This document shows, piece by piece, positions 27,292-35,163 of a DNA stretch of 64,000 bases. The DNA is from Bacillus massilinigeriensis (lineage in GTDB: Bacteria; Bacillota; Bacilli; Bacillales; Cytobacillaceae), in assembly GCF_900117315.1 (NCBI RefSeq), contig NZ_LT630337.1, positions 321,369-385,368 of the forward strand. The letters are read 5' to 3'. Positions within the stretch are counted from its first letter, which is position 1; each line of letters opens with the position of its first letter. The notes beneath the pieces are model-generated. The model had not been told where the DNA came from. It saw nothing but the letters and a program-made list of their open reading frames with translations, and did no database searches. Position numbers and translations under genes: made by a program.

Positions 27292-27730
27292 TTTAACAAC
27301 CCTCCAATCAAATAAACTAAAAATTTCCAGAAGGAATCTTGTTACTATTATATTTGATTGGTCACAAAATTGACAAATATTTTTCAAAAAATATTCAAAA
27401 ATATATATTGACAAATAAAAAAACGCATAATTTACTGCCTTTTGAATATTAATGGAAAAAAGGAGGAGAAAGTATAAGAAATTGCTGAGAATTATTTAAT
27501 ACACAATATTCAATAATGATATTTACACCTGAATTAGTAGGGAATTCAAAGAAAACAAAAAATGATAAATTTATACTTATAAGCTTTTTTTTGTGTAGAC
27601 TTTTGGCAGAGTTTGTTAGAAAATATCATTTAATTATTAATTTTTGTTGACAAATATTTACACCTTTTTTGAGAAAAAAGAATTATTCTATAGAAACAGT
27701 AATAAATAATGTGTGCTATTAGTCTCAGAA
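27292..27730. promoter_or_regulatory. AT-rich region upstream of sinI with three TTGACAAAT sites
   Basis: TTGACAAAT occurs at 27370-27378, 27408-27416 and 27647-27655. Its complement ATTTGTCAA matches the Spo0A box TTTGTCRAA at eight of nine positions, and TTGACA alone is also a -35 hexamer. No good -10 lies 17 bp from the last copy. In B. subtilis Spo0A controls sinI, so the sites are worth testing. No gene is supported here. Confidence 0.4.
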
Positions 27731-27817
27731 AAAGGCAAACTAATTGAAAAATTAGGGCGCAAAGTCACAGATCTAAGGGAAGGTTGATGACCCTTCTAGG
27801 ATGGCTGGATTGCCTGG
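27731..27817 (+). ncRNA. c-di-GMP-I (GEMM-I) riboswitch aptamer
   Basis: P1 pairs AGGCAA (27733-27738) with TTGCCT (27810-27815). P2 is CTAATT-GAAA-AATTAG with a GAAA tetraloop (27740-27755). The conserved GGGCGCAAAGTCAC follows at 27755-27768. A third stem (AAGGG/CCCTT) leads to ATGGCTGGATTGCC. By alignment from memory with the V. cholerae Vc2 aptamer, the base at position 20 is G, favouring c-di-GMP over cGAMP. A short AATAC/GTATT hairpin separates it from the sinI site GGGGAGG, and no intrinsic terminator intervenes, so control may act on translation. Confidence 0.9.
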
Positions 27818-27851
27818 AATACTGAATGTATTTTGGGGAGGATAAGAAAAG

Positions 27852-27992
27852 ATGAATACATATTATGATGAGTTGGACAATGAATGGATAGAAATGATAT
27901 TAGAAGCAAAAAAAATAGGAATGAACAAAGAAGATATACTCACCTTTTTAAGACAAGAAGTCGAAGAGGGTCCAGACATTGAAAAACCTTGA
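27852..27992 (+). CDS. sinI: SinI-like antagonist of SinR
   Basis: A 46-residue protein whose core LDNEWIEMILEAKKIGMNKE is the SIN dimerisation helix pair. The same pattern occurs in the C-terminal domain of the neighbouring SinR (LDSEWLNIVKEAMQSGVSKE). It has no HTH. SinI binds SinR through this domain and removes it from biofilm operon promoters. It lies 34 bp after the c-di-GMP aptamer and converges on sinR, unlike the tandem sinI-sinR order of B. subtilis. Confidence 0.88.
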   Translation: MNTYYDELDNEWIEMILEAKKIGMNKEDILTFLRQEVEEGPDIEKP

Positions 27993-28002
27993 ATTCAAAT
28001 AA

Positions 28003-28046
28003 AATAAGGAGGTTCTTACAAATATTTATAAGAATACTCCTTATTA
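28003..28046. terminator. Convergent terminator between sinI and sinR
   Basis: TAAGGAG (28005-28011) pairs with CTCCTTA (28037-28043) and TTCTTA with TAAGAA inside it. The long stem can serve both strands. Confidence 0.65.
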
Positions 28047-28062
28047 TTAGTATAAGTTCAGA

Positions 28063-28386
28063 TTATTGGTTATTCTTTATTTTCCACTTATTAAATTCCA
28101 GGTACTCGCGGAATTGTTCTTTTGATACCCCGGATTGCATAGCTTCCTTTACAATATTTAACCATTCAGAATCCAAATCTTCTTTATCCGGTTGTTCATG
28201 AATGATTTGATCAACTGGTACTTTTAAGACCATTGCAATTTTTTCAAGAAACTGAATAGATGGATTGGTTTGAAGGTTTCTCTCAAGCGAACTTAGATAC
28301 GATTTTGCTACTCCAGCTTGATCAGCTAATTCTGTTATTGATAATTTCTTTTGAAGACGTAGTTTTTTAACTCTTTCACCAATCAT
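28063..28386 (-). CDS. sinR: SinR-like biofilm and motility repressor
   Basis: A 107-residue protein. An N-terminal XRE-type HTH (5-60: LRLQKKLSITELADQAGVAK) is followed by a SIN domain (71-100). Length and layout match SinR (111 residues in B. subtilis). The ATG 28386 start has only a moderate GTGGGG site; an in-frame extension to 28467 is hydrophobic and unlikely. SinR represses extracellular matrix operons and affects motility. Its antagonist faces it across a shared terminator. Confidence 0.88.
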   Translation of the reverse strand: MIGERVKKLRLQKKLSITELADQAGVAKSYLSSLERNLQTNPSIQFLEKIAMVLKVPVDQIIHEQPDKEDLDSEWLNIVKEAMQSGVSKEQFREYLEFNKWKIKNNQ

Positions 28387-28603
28387 TCGGTCCCCACACC
28401 CTATTATTATATATATTAACAAAATGATTATATCAAATATGAAAAAGATGTTCCATATTTCGAACAATTCATTTTAAGGCTGAATTATCATTTACGCGAT
28501 GGTATTTTTTAAAATCGAAGGTAAAAATTGGATTGAAAATGTACAAGCCTTTTGTCTATACCTCTGAAATAATGTAGTTAGTGAAATTCTTTATACAATT
28601 TTT

Positions 28604-28632
28604 TTGATAAACCTCTTCATCAACGATAATAT
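28604..28632 (+). promoter_or_regulatory. SigA-type promoter of the methionine aminopeptidase gene
   Basis: TTGATA (28604-28609) and TAATAT (28627-28632) have exactly 17 bp spacing. They lie 54 bp upstream of the ATG. The -10 overlaps a 14-bp AT palindrome. Confidence 0.6.
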
Positions 28633-28685
28633 ATATTATGAGAGATACGAAATTAGTAATTAAATGAAGGAAAGGCAGGATCAAA

Positions 28686-29432
28686 ATGATTGTATTAAAG
28701 TCTGAACGTGAAATAGAAAAAATGAAAGAGGCTGGAGAACTTTTAGCAGCTTGTCATAGAGAAATTGCAAAAATGATTAAGCCGGGAATTACAACATGGG
28801 AAATTGATCAGTTTGTTGATCAATTTTTAGAGAAAAATGGTGCTACCCCCGAACAGAAGGGCTACAACGGGTATCAATATGCAACCTGTGCTAGCATTAA
28901 CGATGAAATTTGCCACGGATTTCCCCGTAAGCAGCCTTTGAAGGACGGAGATATCGTTACCATTGATATGGTTGTTAACTTAAATGGCGCCCTAGCCGAT
29001 TCAGCTTGGACCTATGCCGTTGGGGAGGTCTCAGATGAATCAAGGAAATTATTGGAGGTTACGAAGGAAGCTCTTTATAAAGGAATTGAGCAGGCGCAGA
29101 TAGGCAATAGAATTGGTGATATCGGACATGCCATCCAAACCTATGTTGAAGGGGAAGGGTTCTCTGTGGTAAGAGATTTTATTGGTCATGGTATTGGTGC
29201 AGTCATCCACGAAAAGCCAGATGTTCCGCATTATGGTCTTCCAGGAAAGGGTCCAAGAATTAAGGAAGGAATGGTCTTCACGATTGAACCAATGGTCAAC
29301 GTAGGGAGATATCAATCAAAAATGGATAATAACGGTTGGACTGCGAGAACCATTGATGGAAAAAATTCTGCTCAATACGAACATACCATTGCGATTACAA
29401 AAGATGGTCCAGTTATCTTAACAGAACAATAA
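28686..29432 (+). CDS. Type I methionine aminopeptidase (YflG-like)
   Basis: A 248-residue protein with all five metal ligands: D94, D105, H168, E201 and E232 (VTIDMVV, ADSAW, GHGIG, TIEPM, YEHTI), plus H77. It removes the initiator methionine from nascent proteins. It is not in a ribosomal-protein operon, so it is probably the second, YflG-like enzyme of Bacillus rather than the essential map. AAAGGCAGG precedes the ATG. Confidence 0.92.
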   Translation: MIVLKSEREIEKMKEAGELLAACHREIAKMIKPGITTWEIDQFVDQFLEKNGATPEQKGYNGYQYATCASINDEICHGFPRKQPLKDGDIVTIDMVVNLNGALADSAWTYAVGEVSDESRKLLEVTKEALYKGIEQAQIGNRIGDIGHAIQTYVEGEGFSVVRDFIGHGIGAVIHEKPDVPHYGLPGKGPRIKEGMVFTIEPMVNVGRYQSKMDNNGWTARTIDGKNSAQYEHTIAITKDGPVILTEQ

Positions 29433-29439
29433 TAAAGTA

Positions 29440-29459
29440 TAATCACTATATAGTGATTA
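29440..29459. promoter_or_regulatory. Perfect 20-bp palindrome upstream of the HD-GYP gene
   Basis: TAATCACTATATAGTGATTA is a perfect palindrome 88 bp upstream of the HD-GYP start and 8 bp after the aminopeptidase stop. It has no T run, so it fits an operator better than a terminator. Confidence 0.55.
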
Positions 29460-29546
29460 AGTAATACGTTAATAATAAAGGTTTAGGTGAACTACGCTAG
29501 TTTTTTTTACCAATTTCTTTGCTTGTTTAATAATGAGGGATCGCAT

Positions 29547-30554
29547 ATGAGATTAATTAGTATTGAGGAATATAGTCCAAAGCTTATGCAGCTAGCAAGA
29601 CCGGTTTTTGATAAGCATAGAAGGGTCCTTCTGGCTGCGGGTCGACGGATTCATCCCATTTATTTAAAAAAATTAGAGGCAATGGATATTCGATATTTAT
29701 TTGTTGAAGATGCTGTTTCTTTTGGTATATCTATGGAAGAGATGGTGGACGTACCAACGTGGATGGATTCTATTGAGGTAATGAGGGAAGCTTTAAAAAA
29801 TGTTTCCACAAAAGAGGAGTTTCCATTAAGAGAGCTGCAAAGGCTTGTAGTCAAGCTAGTTGATGAGGTTGGGAAGAGAAAGGCCTTGTTTCTTATCCCT
29901 TCGAGTTCGCTCCCCGAGGAGCTACGGATGTATGCCCATGCGGTCAATGTAACCTTATTATCCTTACAGCTTGCAAAAAAAATGAATATTTCACAGTTGC
30001 AATTGAAGGAATTAGCATTGGGAACTCTTTTGCATGATATTGGAAAATTGTTAACAAATGATGAGGAGGATCATCCCCGAGTTGGTTTTGACTTTTTACG
30101 AAAAATACGGGAAGTTAATTTGTTATCTGCCCATGTATGCTTTCAGCACCATGAAGCCATAAATGGGAGTGGCAGGCCAAGAGGTTTAGAAGGGGAACAA
30201 ATACATCTATTTGCACAAATTTGTGCCATCGCAAATGTATATGAAAATGCTATTTCCAAGGAGGGAATGCCACCACATGAAGCGATGGAGTACATCATGA
30301 CGAAAAGTGGAACACTCTTTTCACCAGATTTGGTAAATCAATTTGTCCAAGGGGTTCCTTTATATATACCTGGAACCGGAGTTATTTTAAACAATAATCG
30401 AAAAGCCATCGTTACAAAAATAATAGATAATCTTCAGAGACCTTATATCCGTTACCTTGATTCCGGCGAAGAAATATCACTTGCCAATCATCATACATTG
30501 TTAGTTTCTAAAGTGATAGATCGAGGAATGGATTTATTTAGTTTGGAAAGTTAA
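29547..30554 (+). CDS. HD-GYP domain protein, probable c-di-GMP phosphodiesterase
   Basis: A 335-residue cytosolic protein. The HD-GYP domain (about 125-300) has AHAVNVTLLSLQLA, the HD pair H163-D164 in LLHDIGKL, H176, HHE at 201-203, and GSGRP at 208-211 where the name motif is usually GYP (Tyr to Arg). All expected metal-binding His/Asp residues seem present. HD-GYP enzymes degrade c-di-GMP. No receiver domain or membrane anchor is visible. ATG 29547 follows GAGGGA; the frame extends to 29487 without a site. Confidence 0.82.
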   Translation: MRLISIEEYSPKLMQLARPVFDKHRRVLLAAGRRIHPIYLKKLEAMDIRYLFVEDAVSFGISMEEMVDVPTWMDSIEVMREALKNVSTKEEFPLRELQRLVVKLVDEVGKRKALFLIPSSSLPEELRMYAHAVNVTLLSLQLAKKMNISQLQLKELALGTLLHDIGKLLTNDEEDHPRVGFDFLRKIREVNLLSAHVCFQHHEAINGSGRPRGLEGEQIHLFAQICAIANVYENAISKEGMPPHEAMEYIMTKSGTLFSPDLVNQFVQGVPLYIPGTGVILNNNRKAIVTKIIDNLQRPYIRYLDSGEEISLANHHTLLVSKVIDRGMDLFSLES

Positions 30555-30558
30555 TCGG

Positions 30559-30616
30559 GAGGGCTATTCCAAAAGCAAGGTGCAAGACACCTTCACTTTT
30601 GGGATAGCCCCTTTAT
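30559..30616. terminator. Terminator with nested hairpin
   Basis: GGGCTATTCC (30561-30570) pairs with GGGATAGCCC (30601-30610). Inside, AAGGTG pairs with CACCTT (30577-30593). It lies between convergent genes. Confidence 0.75.
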
Positions 30617-30626
30617 TATGTAAAAA

Positions 30627-30851
30627 CTAAAGCTTTCTTAAATTTCCAAGCTCTTCTGCTAATGCCTGCATTTCATTTGGACTAAATGAATTCTTTTTCA
30701 TAACAAGCTCGTATATTTCCTTTAATTCATCATACATATTCTCATCAAAGTGGGAAGGCTTAATTGCCCCAAGATTAAGAACCTTTAATTTCTCTTTTAT
30801 TTTCTCAATCATAAACTCCACATTTTCTGACGATTTCTCAGTTAAATTCAT
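30627..30851 (-). CDS. yfkK: UPF0435/DUF1128 protein YfkK
   Basis: A 74-residue helical protein with the family sequence SENVEFMIEKIKEKLKVLN and FSPNEMQALAEELGNLRK. Function is unknown. ATG 30851 follows AAAGGGTGA. It is divergent from yfkJ, the same gene neighbour as in B. subtilis. Confidence 0.9.
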   Translation of the reverse strand: MNLTEKSSENVEFMIEKIKEKLKVLNLGAIKPSHFDENMYDELKEIYELVMKKNSFSPNEMQALAEELGNLRKL

Positions 30852-31054
30852 CCCGTCACCCTTTCTTTTCAATGGTTTAATCTTTCCATGTTCATAATTA
30901 AAAGTCAATGATAAGATGGAGAACAAAAGGTATAATTTTTTTACCTAAGTATATGCGTACTATGTTATTTATAGACACTCAAAGATAAAATCAAAATCAC
31001 TGTTGCATGATGAATATGTAATCGAAGAAAATGTTTGTAAGGAGGAATACATAT

Positions 31055-31552
31055 ATGAAGGTTAAGGTATTATTTGTTTGCTTAGGAAATATATGCCGAT
31101 CCCCGATGGCAGAGGCTATGTTCCGTGATTTGGTGATGAAGGAAGGTTTCAATCAAGTAATCCATGTTGATTCTGCAGGTACGGGAAATTGGCATATTGG
31201 TCAGCCCCCTCATGAAGGAACAAGAAAAATATTAAAGAAATATTTAATCGACGGTTCCGACCTGTTTGCCCGTCAAATTCAGAAAAAGGATTTAAATGAA
31301 TTTGACTATATTATTGCAATGGATTCCGAAAATGTAAAAAATATTAAAGCTATGATGGACAAGCCAATAACAGAGACTAAGGTCTTGAGATTGCTTGATT
31401 ATGTCCATCATATCAAGGTAAAGGATGTTCCAGATCCTTACTTTACAGGTAATTTTGAAGAGGTGTATGAACTCGTTGAGCAAGGCTGTAAACAGCTTTT
31501 AGAGGAGATAAAGAATAAATATAGGCTTGATAAAAGGGAGGTTGACTTATAA
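31055..31552 (+). CDS. yfkJ: Low-molecular-weight protein tyrosine phosphatase (YfkJ)
   Basis: A 165-residue phosphatase with the P-loop CLGNICRS (nucleophile C9, R15) and the general acid in VPDPYF (D127). It dephosphorylates protein tyrosine or arginine residues; YfkJ is linked to stress resistance in B. subtilis. ATG 31055 follows AAGGAGG with nine bases. Its stop overlaps the next ATG by one base (TAATG), so it is coupled to the YtxH gene. Confidence 0.92.
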   Translation: MKVKVLFVCLGNICRSPMAEAMFRDLVMKEGFNQVIHVDSAGTGNWHIGQPPHEGTRKILKKYLIDGSDLFARQIQKKDLNEFDYIIAMDSENVKNIKAMMDKPITETKVLRLLDYVHHIKVKDVPDPYFTGNFEEVYELVEQGCKQLLEEIKNKYRLDKREVDL

Positions 31553-31914
31553 TGAAAGATGAAAGTAAAAGGTTTTTTCGAGGAGTATTTTTTGGAGCAA
31601 TGGTTGGAGGGGCAATCACTTTACTTGATAAAGAAACGAGAAGTACGGTTGTAGGGAATGTGAAACGTGCAGGAAGTAATATGGCCTATTACATAAAGAA
31701 TCCAAATGTGGTTGTAGACCAAGTAAAGGATACAATAAACCAAATAAAATCAACGATAGAACAGGTGAGTGATGATGTATCCTTCATCGCTGAAAAGGTA
31801 GAGGAATTAAAGGAAATGACCCCTGCAGTGACAGAAATTGTTAAAGATACTCAAGAGGCTTTTCATCATACTAGTGATGACATTGAAACTGAAACTGAAA
31901 ACAAACCTTTTTAA
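31552..31914 (+). CDS. YtxH domain stress protein (YfkI-like)
   Basis: A 120-residue protein. It has a short Gly-rich hydrophobic N-terminal segment (FFRGVFFGAMVGGAITLL) typical of YtxH proteins, then a long helix. Members are membrane-anchored general-stress proteins of unknown function. It sits between yfkJ and the YihY gene as yfkI does in B. subtilis. Confidence 0.8.
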   Translation: MKDESKRFFRGVFFGAMVGGAITLLDKETRSTVVGNVKRAGSNMAYYIKNPNVVVDQVKDTINQIKSTIEQVSDDVSFIAEKVEELKEMTPAVTEIVKDTQEAFHHTSDDIETETENKPF

Positions 31915-32007
31915 TAAATATTGGTGATAAAAGAGAAAATAAATAAATAGGAGAACTGAGACCGAAATGGTAGTTCTTCATATTCTTTTATCAAAAGAGG
32001 TGATGGA

Positions 32008-32838
32008 ATGAGTAAAAGCATATTAGTCTCTTTTCCAAGAATTCTAAAACAAATTTTAGAAGACGATGTTTTTGGATTAGCAGCCCAATTAGCTTACTTC
32101 TTTCTATTATCTCTATTTCCGCTTTTGATTTTTTTGTTTACCCTTATTTCTTATTTGCCTATAACTGAAACTCATTTATTAGGGTTTATACAGGATTTCG
32201 CCCCAGGTGAGACGATTCAGCTTATAGAGACGAATATAGAGGATATTATGAGCGGGAGAAATGGAAAGCTGTTGTCCTTAGGGATTATCGGAACAATTTG
32301 GTCAGGTTCTAATGGAATTAACGCAATCGTTCGAGCCTTCAATAAGGCATATAATGTCCAAGAGACGAGGTCTTTTCTCTTAGCCAGAGGAATGTCAATC
32401 TTACTTACATTAGCCATGCTTTTTGTCTTTATTGTCGTTTTATTATTGCCTGTGTTTGGAAGAAAGATTGGCATCTTTATTTTTTCAGAATTGGGCCTAT
32501 CAAGTGAATTTCTTGTCATTTGGAATACCTTAAGGTGGGTTGTCAGCTCCCTTATTTTATTAATCGTTTTTCTATGCCTATACTGGATAGCCCCTAATAA
32601 AAAAATCAAATGCTTGAGCGTTCTTCCCGGTGCGATTTTTGCTACAGTAGGTTGGGTGCTGGCGTCCTTAGGATTTTCCTATTATGTCGGAAATTTTGGC
32701 AATTATTCAGCTATGTATGGAAGTATTGGGGCAATCATTGTGCTTTTGGTATGGTTTTATATTACAGGTGTGATTATCATCTTAGGTGGAGAAATAAACG
32801 GTTTCTCAAGCAGGCTAAAGGATGAAAGTTGTAATTAA
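32008..32838 (+). CDS. yfkH: YihY/BrkB family inner membrane protein (YfkH)
   Basis: A 276-residue protein with six membrane helices and the family patterns AAQLAYFFLLSLFPLLIF, GTIWSGSNGINAIVRAFNKAYN (two pieces) and APNKKIK. The old name ribonuclease BN is wrong for this family, and the true function is unknown. AAAAGAGGTGATGG precedes the ATG. It closes the yfkJ-I-H operon. Confidence 0.9.
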   Translation: MSKSILVSFPRILKQILEDDVFGLAAQLAYFFLLSLFPLLIFLFTLISYLPITETHLLGFIQDFAPGETIQLIETNIEDIMSGRNGKLLSLGIIGTIWSGSNGINAIVRAFNKAYNVQETRSFLLARGMSILLTLAMLFVFIVVLLLPVFGRKIGIFIFSELGLSSEFLVIWNTLRWVVSSLILLIVFLCLYWIAPNKKIKCLSVLPGAIFATVGWVLASLGFSYYVGNFGNYSAMYGSIGAIIVLLVWFYITGVIIILGGEINGFSSRLKDESCN

Positions 32839-32990
32839 AATAATCTCTAAATGTTTCCTCTGATAAAAAGGAATGGCCCCGAAAATAATATGGGTTGTGG
32901 AGACTTTTTGATTTAGGATAAATGGGACTCCATACATGTGGCAAGTTTTTTCTGGCTGCAAACTATATTGTTATGAAGGAGACAAACCAT

Positions 32991-33083
32991 ATGGGTAAAG
33001 GGAATACAAAGCAAAAAGGTAATAAGAGCAATCCTAAAAAGAAAACCTCCGGATCACAAAATGGATCTAACGGATATCACTAG
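32991..33083 (+). CDS. 30-residue basic peptide
   Basis: The ATG follows GAAGGAGAC by six bases. The peptide begins MGKGNTKQKGNKSNPKKKTS and ends GSNGYH. Its Lys/Gly/Asn/Ser composition resembles very small spore-associated proteins, but I recognise no family. A terminator follows within 12 bp, which supports a short independent gene. Confidence 0.45.
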   Translation: MGKGNTKQKGNKSNPKKKTSGSQNGSNGYH

Positions 33084-33090
33084 ATAATAA

Positions 33091-33133
33091 AAAAAGGCTG
33101 TCATAGGTGCCTAGCACCTTAAAGACAGCCTTT
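33091..33133. terminator. Bidirectional terminator with nested AGGTGC hairpin
   Basis: AAGGCTGTC (33094-33102) pairs with GACAGCCTT (33124-33132). An inner AGGTGCCTAGCACCT (33105-33119) forms a second stem. A and T runs flank both sides of the convergent genes. Confidence 0.8.
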
Positions 33134-33138
33134 AATAA

Positions 33139-35067
33139 TTATCTTGACCGTAATAATCTTAAGCTATTTAAGATAACTAAGATGGTACTACCTTCATGTC
33201 CAATAACACCTAAAGGAAGCTCGAGAAACTGCAAGAAATTGGATGAGATTAAAAGCATAATCACGGATATGGAAAAAACAATATTTTGTTTAACGATTCG
33301 ATTCATTCTTTTTGATAGATGAATGGCTTCCGCAATCTTTGGTAGGTCATTTTTCATAAGCACAATATCTGCGGTTTCTAATGCAACATCTGTACCTTCG
33401 CCCATGGCAATTCCTATATTTGCAGTAGCGAGAGCGGGGGCATCGTTAATTCCATCTCCCACCATTGCCACTGTATTAAACTTGTTTTTTAGGTTTTTAA
33501 GTTCCTCTACCTTTTTTTCTGGAAGGCATTCAGCAACATAATCATCGACATGGGATTCAGCGGCAATCGCCTTTGCTGTTTTTTGACTATCCCCTGTAAG
33601 CATAATGGTATAAATACCTTTTTCTTTTAACTGGTCAATCGCAAGCTTTGTTTCCTCTCTGACAACGTCCTTTAAGGCGATTAAAGCAATAATATGATTA
33701 TCCTTCTTTAGAAATACAATCGTTTTTCCTTCACTAGCTAATTCCTTTGCCTGACCATTCGCAAAGATCTCTGCTTCTTCAACCCCAACAAAACCAGCCT
33801 TTCCTACCAACCATTCACTATTATTAAAGAAGGCCTTCACACCCCAGCCAGGGACATCCTCAATACTCTCTGGATCAAAGAGTTCACAATGAAGTTCATT
33901 TTTAGCAAATTGAACAATCGCCTGTGCTAATGGATGGTTTGAATGGCTTTCAATTGAAGCAATTACTCTAAGTATCTCCTCATTGGAAAATTCCTCGTGA
34001 ATTAATACATTTGTTACTGTCGGTTTCCCTTTGGTTAAGGTTCCAGTTTTGTCAAAAGCAATAGCCTTTAGGTTGCTTAGATTTTCTAGGTGAACTCCAC
34101 CTTTAAATAGAATCCCATGTTTAGCACCGTTTGAAATAGCTGAGAGTGTTGCTGGCATGATGGAAGCAACAAGGGCACAGGGTGAAGCAACAACTAGAAG
34201 AATCATTGCTCGATAAAAGGTTTCATTCCAACTCCATTCCAACAAAAAGTGTGGGAGAAACATCATCACAAGGACAATCGATAGGATTACCTTCACATAG
34301 GTTCCCTCAAAGCGTTCAATAAATAATTGAGAAGGTGATTTTTCACTTTGTGCGGACTGTACAAGTTGAATGATTTTCTGGAAAAGGGTCTCATTACTTG
34401 GTTTCGTGATTTCAACCGTAATCGAGCCAGTTAAGTTTACCGTACCAGCAAATATTTCTTCTTGAGAAAATTTTGAAACAGGAATGGCTTCACCAGTAAT
34501 AGCCGATTCATCAAGAGTGGTTTGCCCTTTGATAATTTTTCCATCAGAAGGGACTCTTTCTCCAGGCTTTATTAATATAAGATCTCCAACGACTAACTCT
34601 GATACATGAACACGTTCCTCATTTCCCGCATTAACCCGTAAAGCTTCCTCTGGCTGAAGTTCCATTAAGGAGGAGAGCTCCTTATGACTTTTATTCATCG
34701 TGTAGGTTTCCAAAGCTCCACTAACGGCAAAAATAAAAATTAACATCGCTCCTTCAGTCCAGTAACCGATGATTGCAGAACCAATGGCGGCCATAATCAT
34801 GAGCATCTCAACATTGAGCTCTTTCTTTTCAATTGTGTCTATTATCCCTTCCTTTGCCTTGGCAAATCCCCCGATTACATAGGCAAGTATATAGGAGGCG
34901 ATCGACCATTCAATTATGTTGAACCGATGTAATAGCCACCCAAATGTGATTAATATACCGCAGATGATTGCGGCAATTAATTCAGAATAAGGTTTAATAT
35001 TCTGAAGAAAACGGGTGTTTTTTTCAGTAACCTTAACGTTATCTAATATTTTGGCCTCTTCTAGCAT
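33139..35067 (-). CDS. P1B-4 type heavy-metal P-type ATPase (PfeT/ZosA-like)
   Basis: A 642-residue pump with membrane helices in the first third, TGEAIPVSK, the transport motif SPC (VASPCALVAS), the phosphorylation site DKTGTLT, MVGDGINDAPAL and the C-terminal HEGST motif. SPC with HEGS/T and no N-terminal metal-binding domain defines the P1B-4 group. B. subtilis members (ZosA, also called PfeT) handle Zn(II) or export Fe(II). Metal choice cannot be read here. AAGGGGGGCC precedes the ATG. Confidence 0.9.
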   Translation of the reverse strand: MLEEAKILDNVKVTEKNTRFLQNIKPYSELIAAIICGILITFGWLLHRFNIIEWSIASYILAYVIGGFAKAKEGIIDTIEKKELNVEMLMIMAAIGSAIIGYWTEGAMLIFIFAVSGALETYTMNKSHKELSSLMELQPEEALRVNAGNEERVHVSELVVGDLILIKPGERVPSDGKIIKGQTTLDESAITGEAIPVSKFSQEEIFAGTVNLTGSITVEITKPSNETLFQKIIQLVQSAQSEKSPSQLFIERFEGTYVKVILSIVLVMMFLPHFLLEWSWNETFYRAMILLVVASPCALVASIMPATLSAISNGAKHGILFKGGVHLENLSNLKAIAFDKTGTLTKGKPTVTNVLIHEEFSNEEILRVIASIESHSNHPLAQAIVQFAKNELHCELFDPESIEDVPGWGVKAFFNNSEWLVGKAGFVGVEEAEIFANGQAKELASEGKTIVFLKKDNHIIALIALKDVVREETKLAIDQLKEKGIYTIMLTGDSQKTAKAIAAESHVDDYVAECLPEKKVEELKNLKNKFNTVAMVGDGINDAPALATANIGIAMGEGTDVALETADIVLMKNDLPKIAEAIHLSKRMNRIVKQNIVFSISVIMLLISSNFLQFLELPLGVIGHEGSTILVILNSLRLLRSR

Positions 35068-35113
35068 AATAAGGCCCCCCTTTGTTTGTTTGAAAATTGA
35101 GAAAAATAATCAT

Positions 35114-35163
35114 CGTCATTCCCCCTAAAAATGACGAAAGCTGTCATCAATAAAGATGACAGC
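35114..35163 (-). promoter_or_regulatory. Tandem hairpins in the metal ATPase leader
   Basis: CGTCATT/AATGACG (35114-35136) and GCTGTCATC/GATGACAGC (35140-35163) are perfect stems in the 5' leader. They share a TGTCAT/GTCATT theme. I find no PerR, Fur or known metal-riboswitch sequence. Confidence 0.45.

Noticed and set aside
33139-35067. Genes on the plus strand opposite the metal ATPase and other long genes
   Set aside because: Opposite-strand frames lack ribosome sites and follow the codon structure of the true gene.
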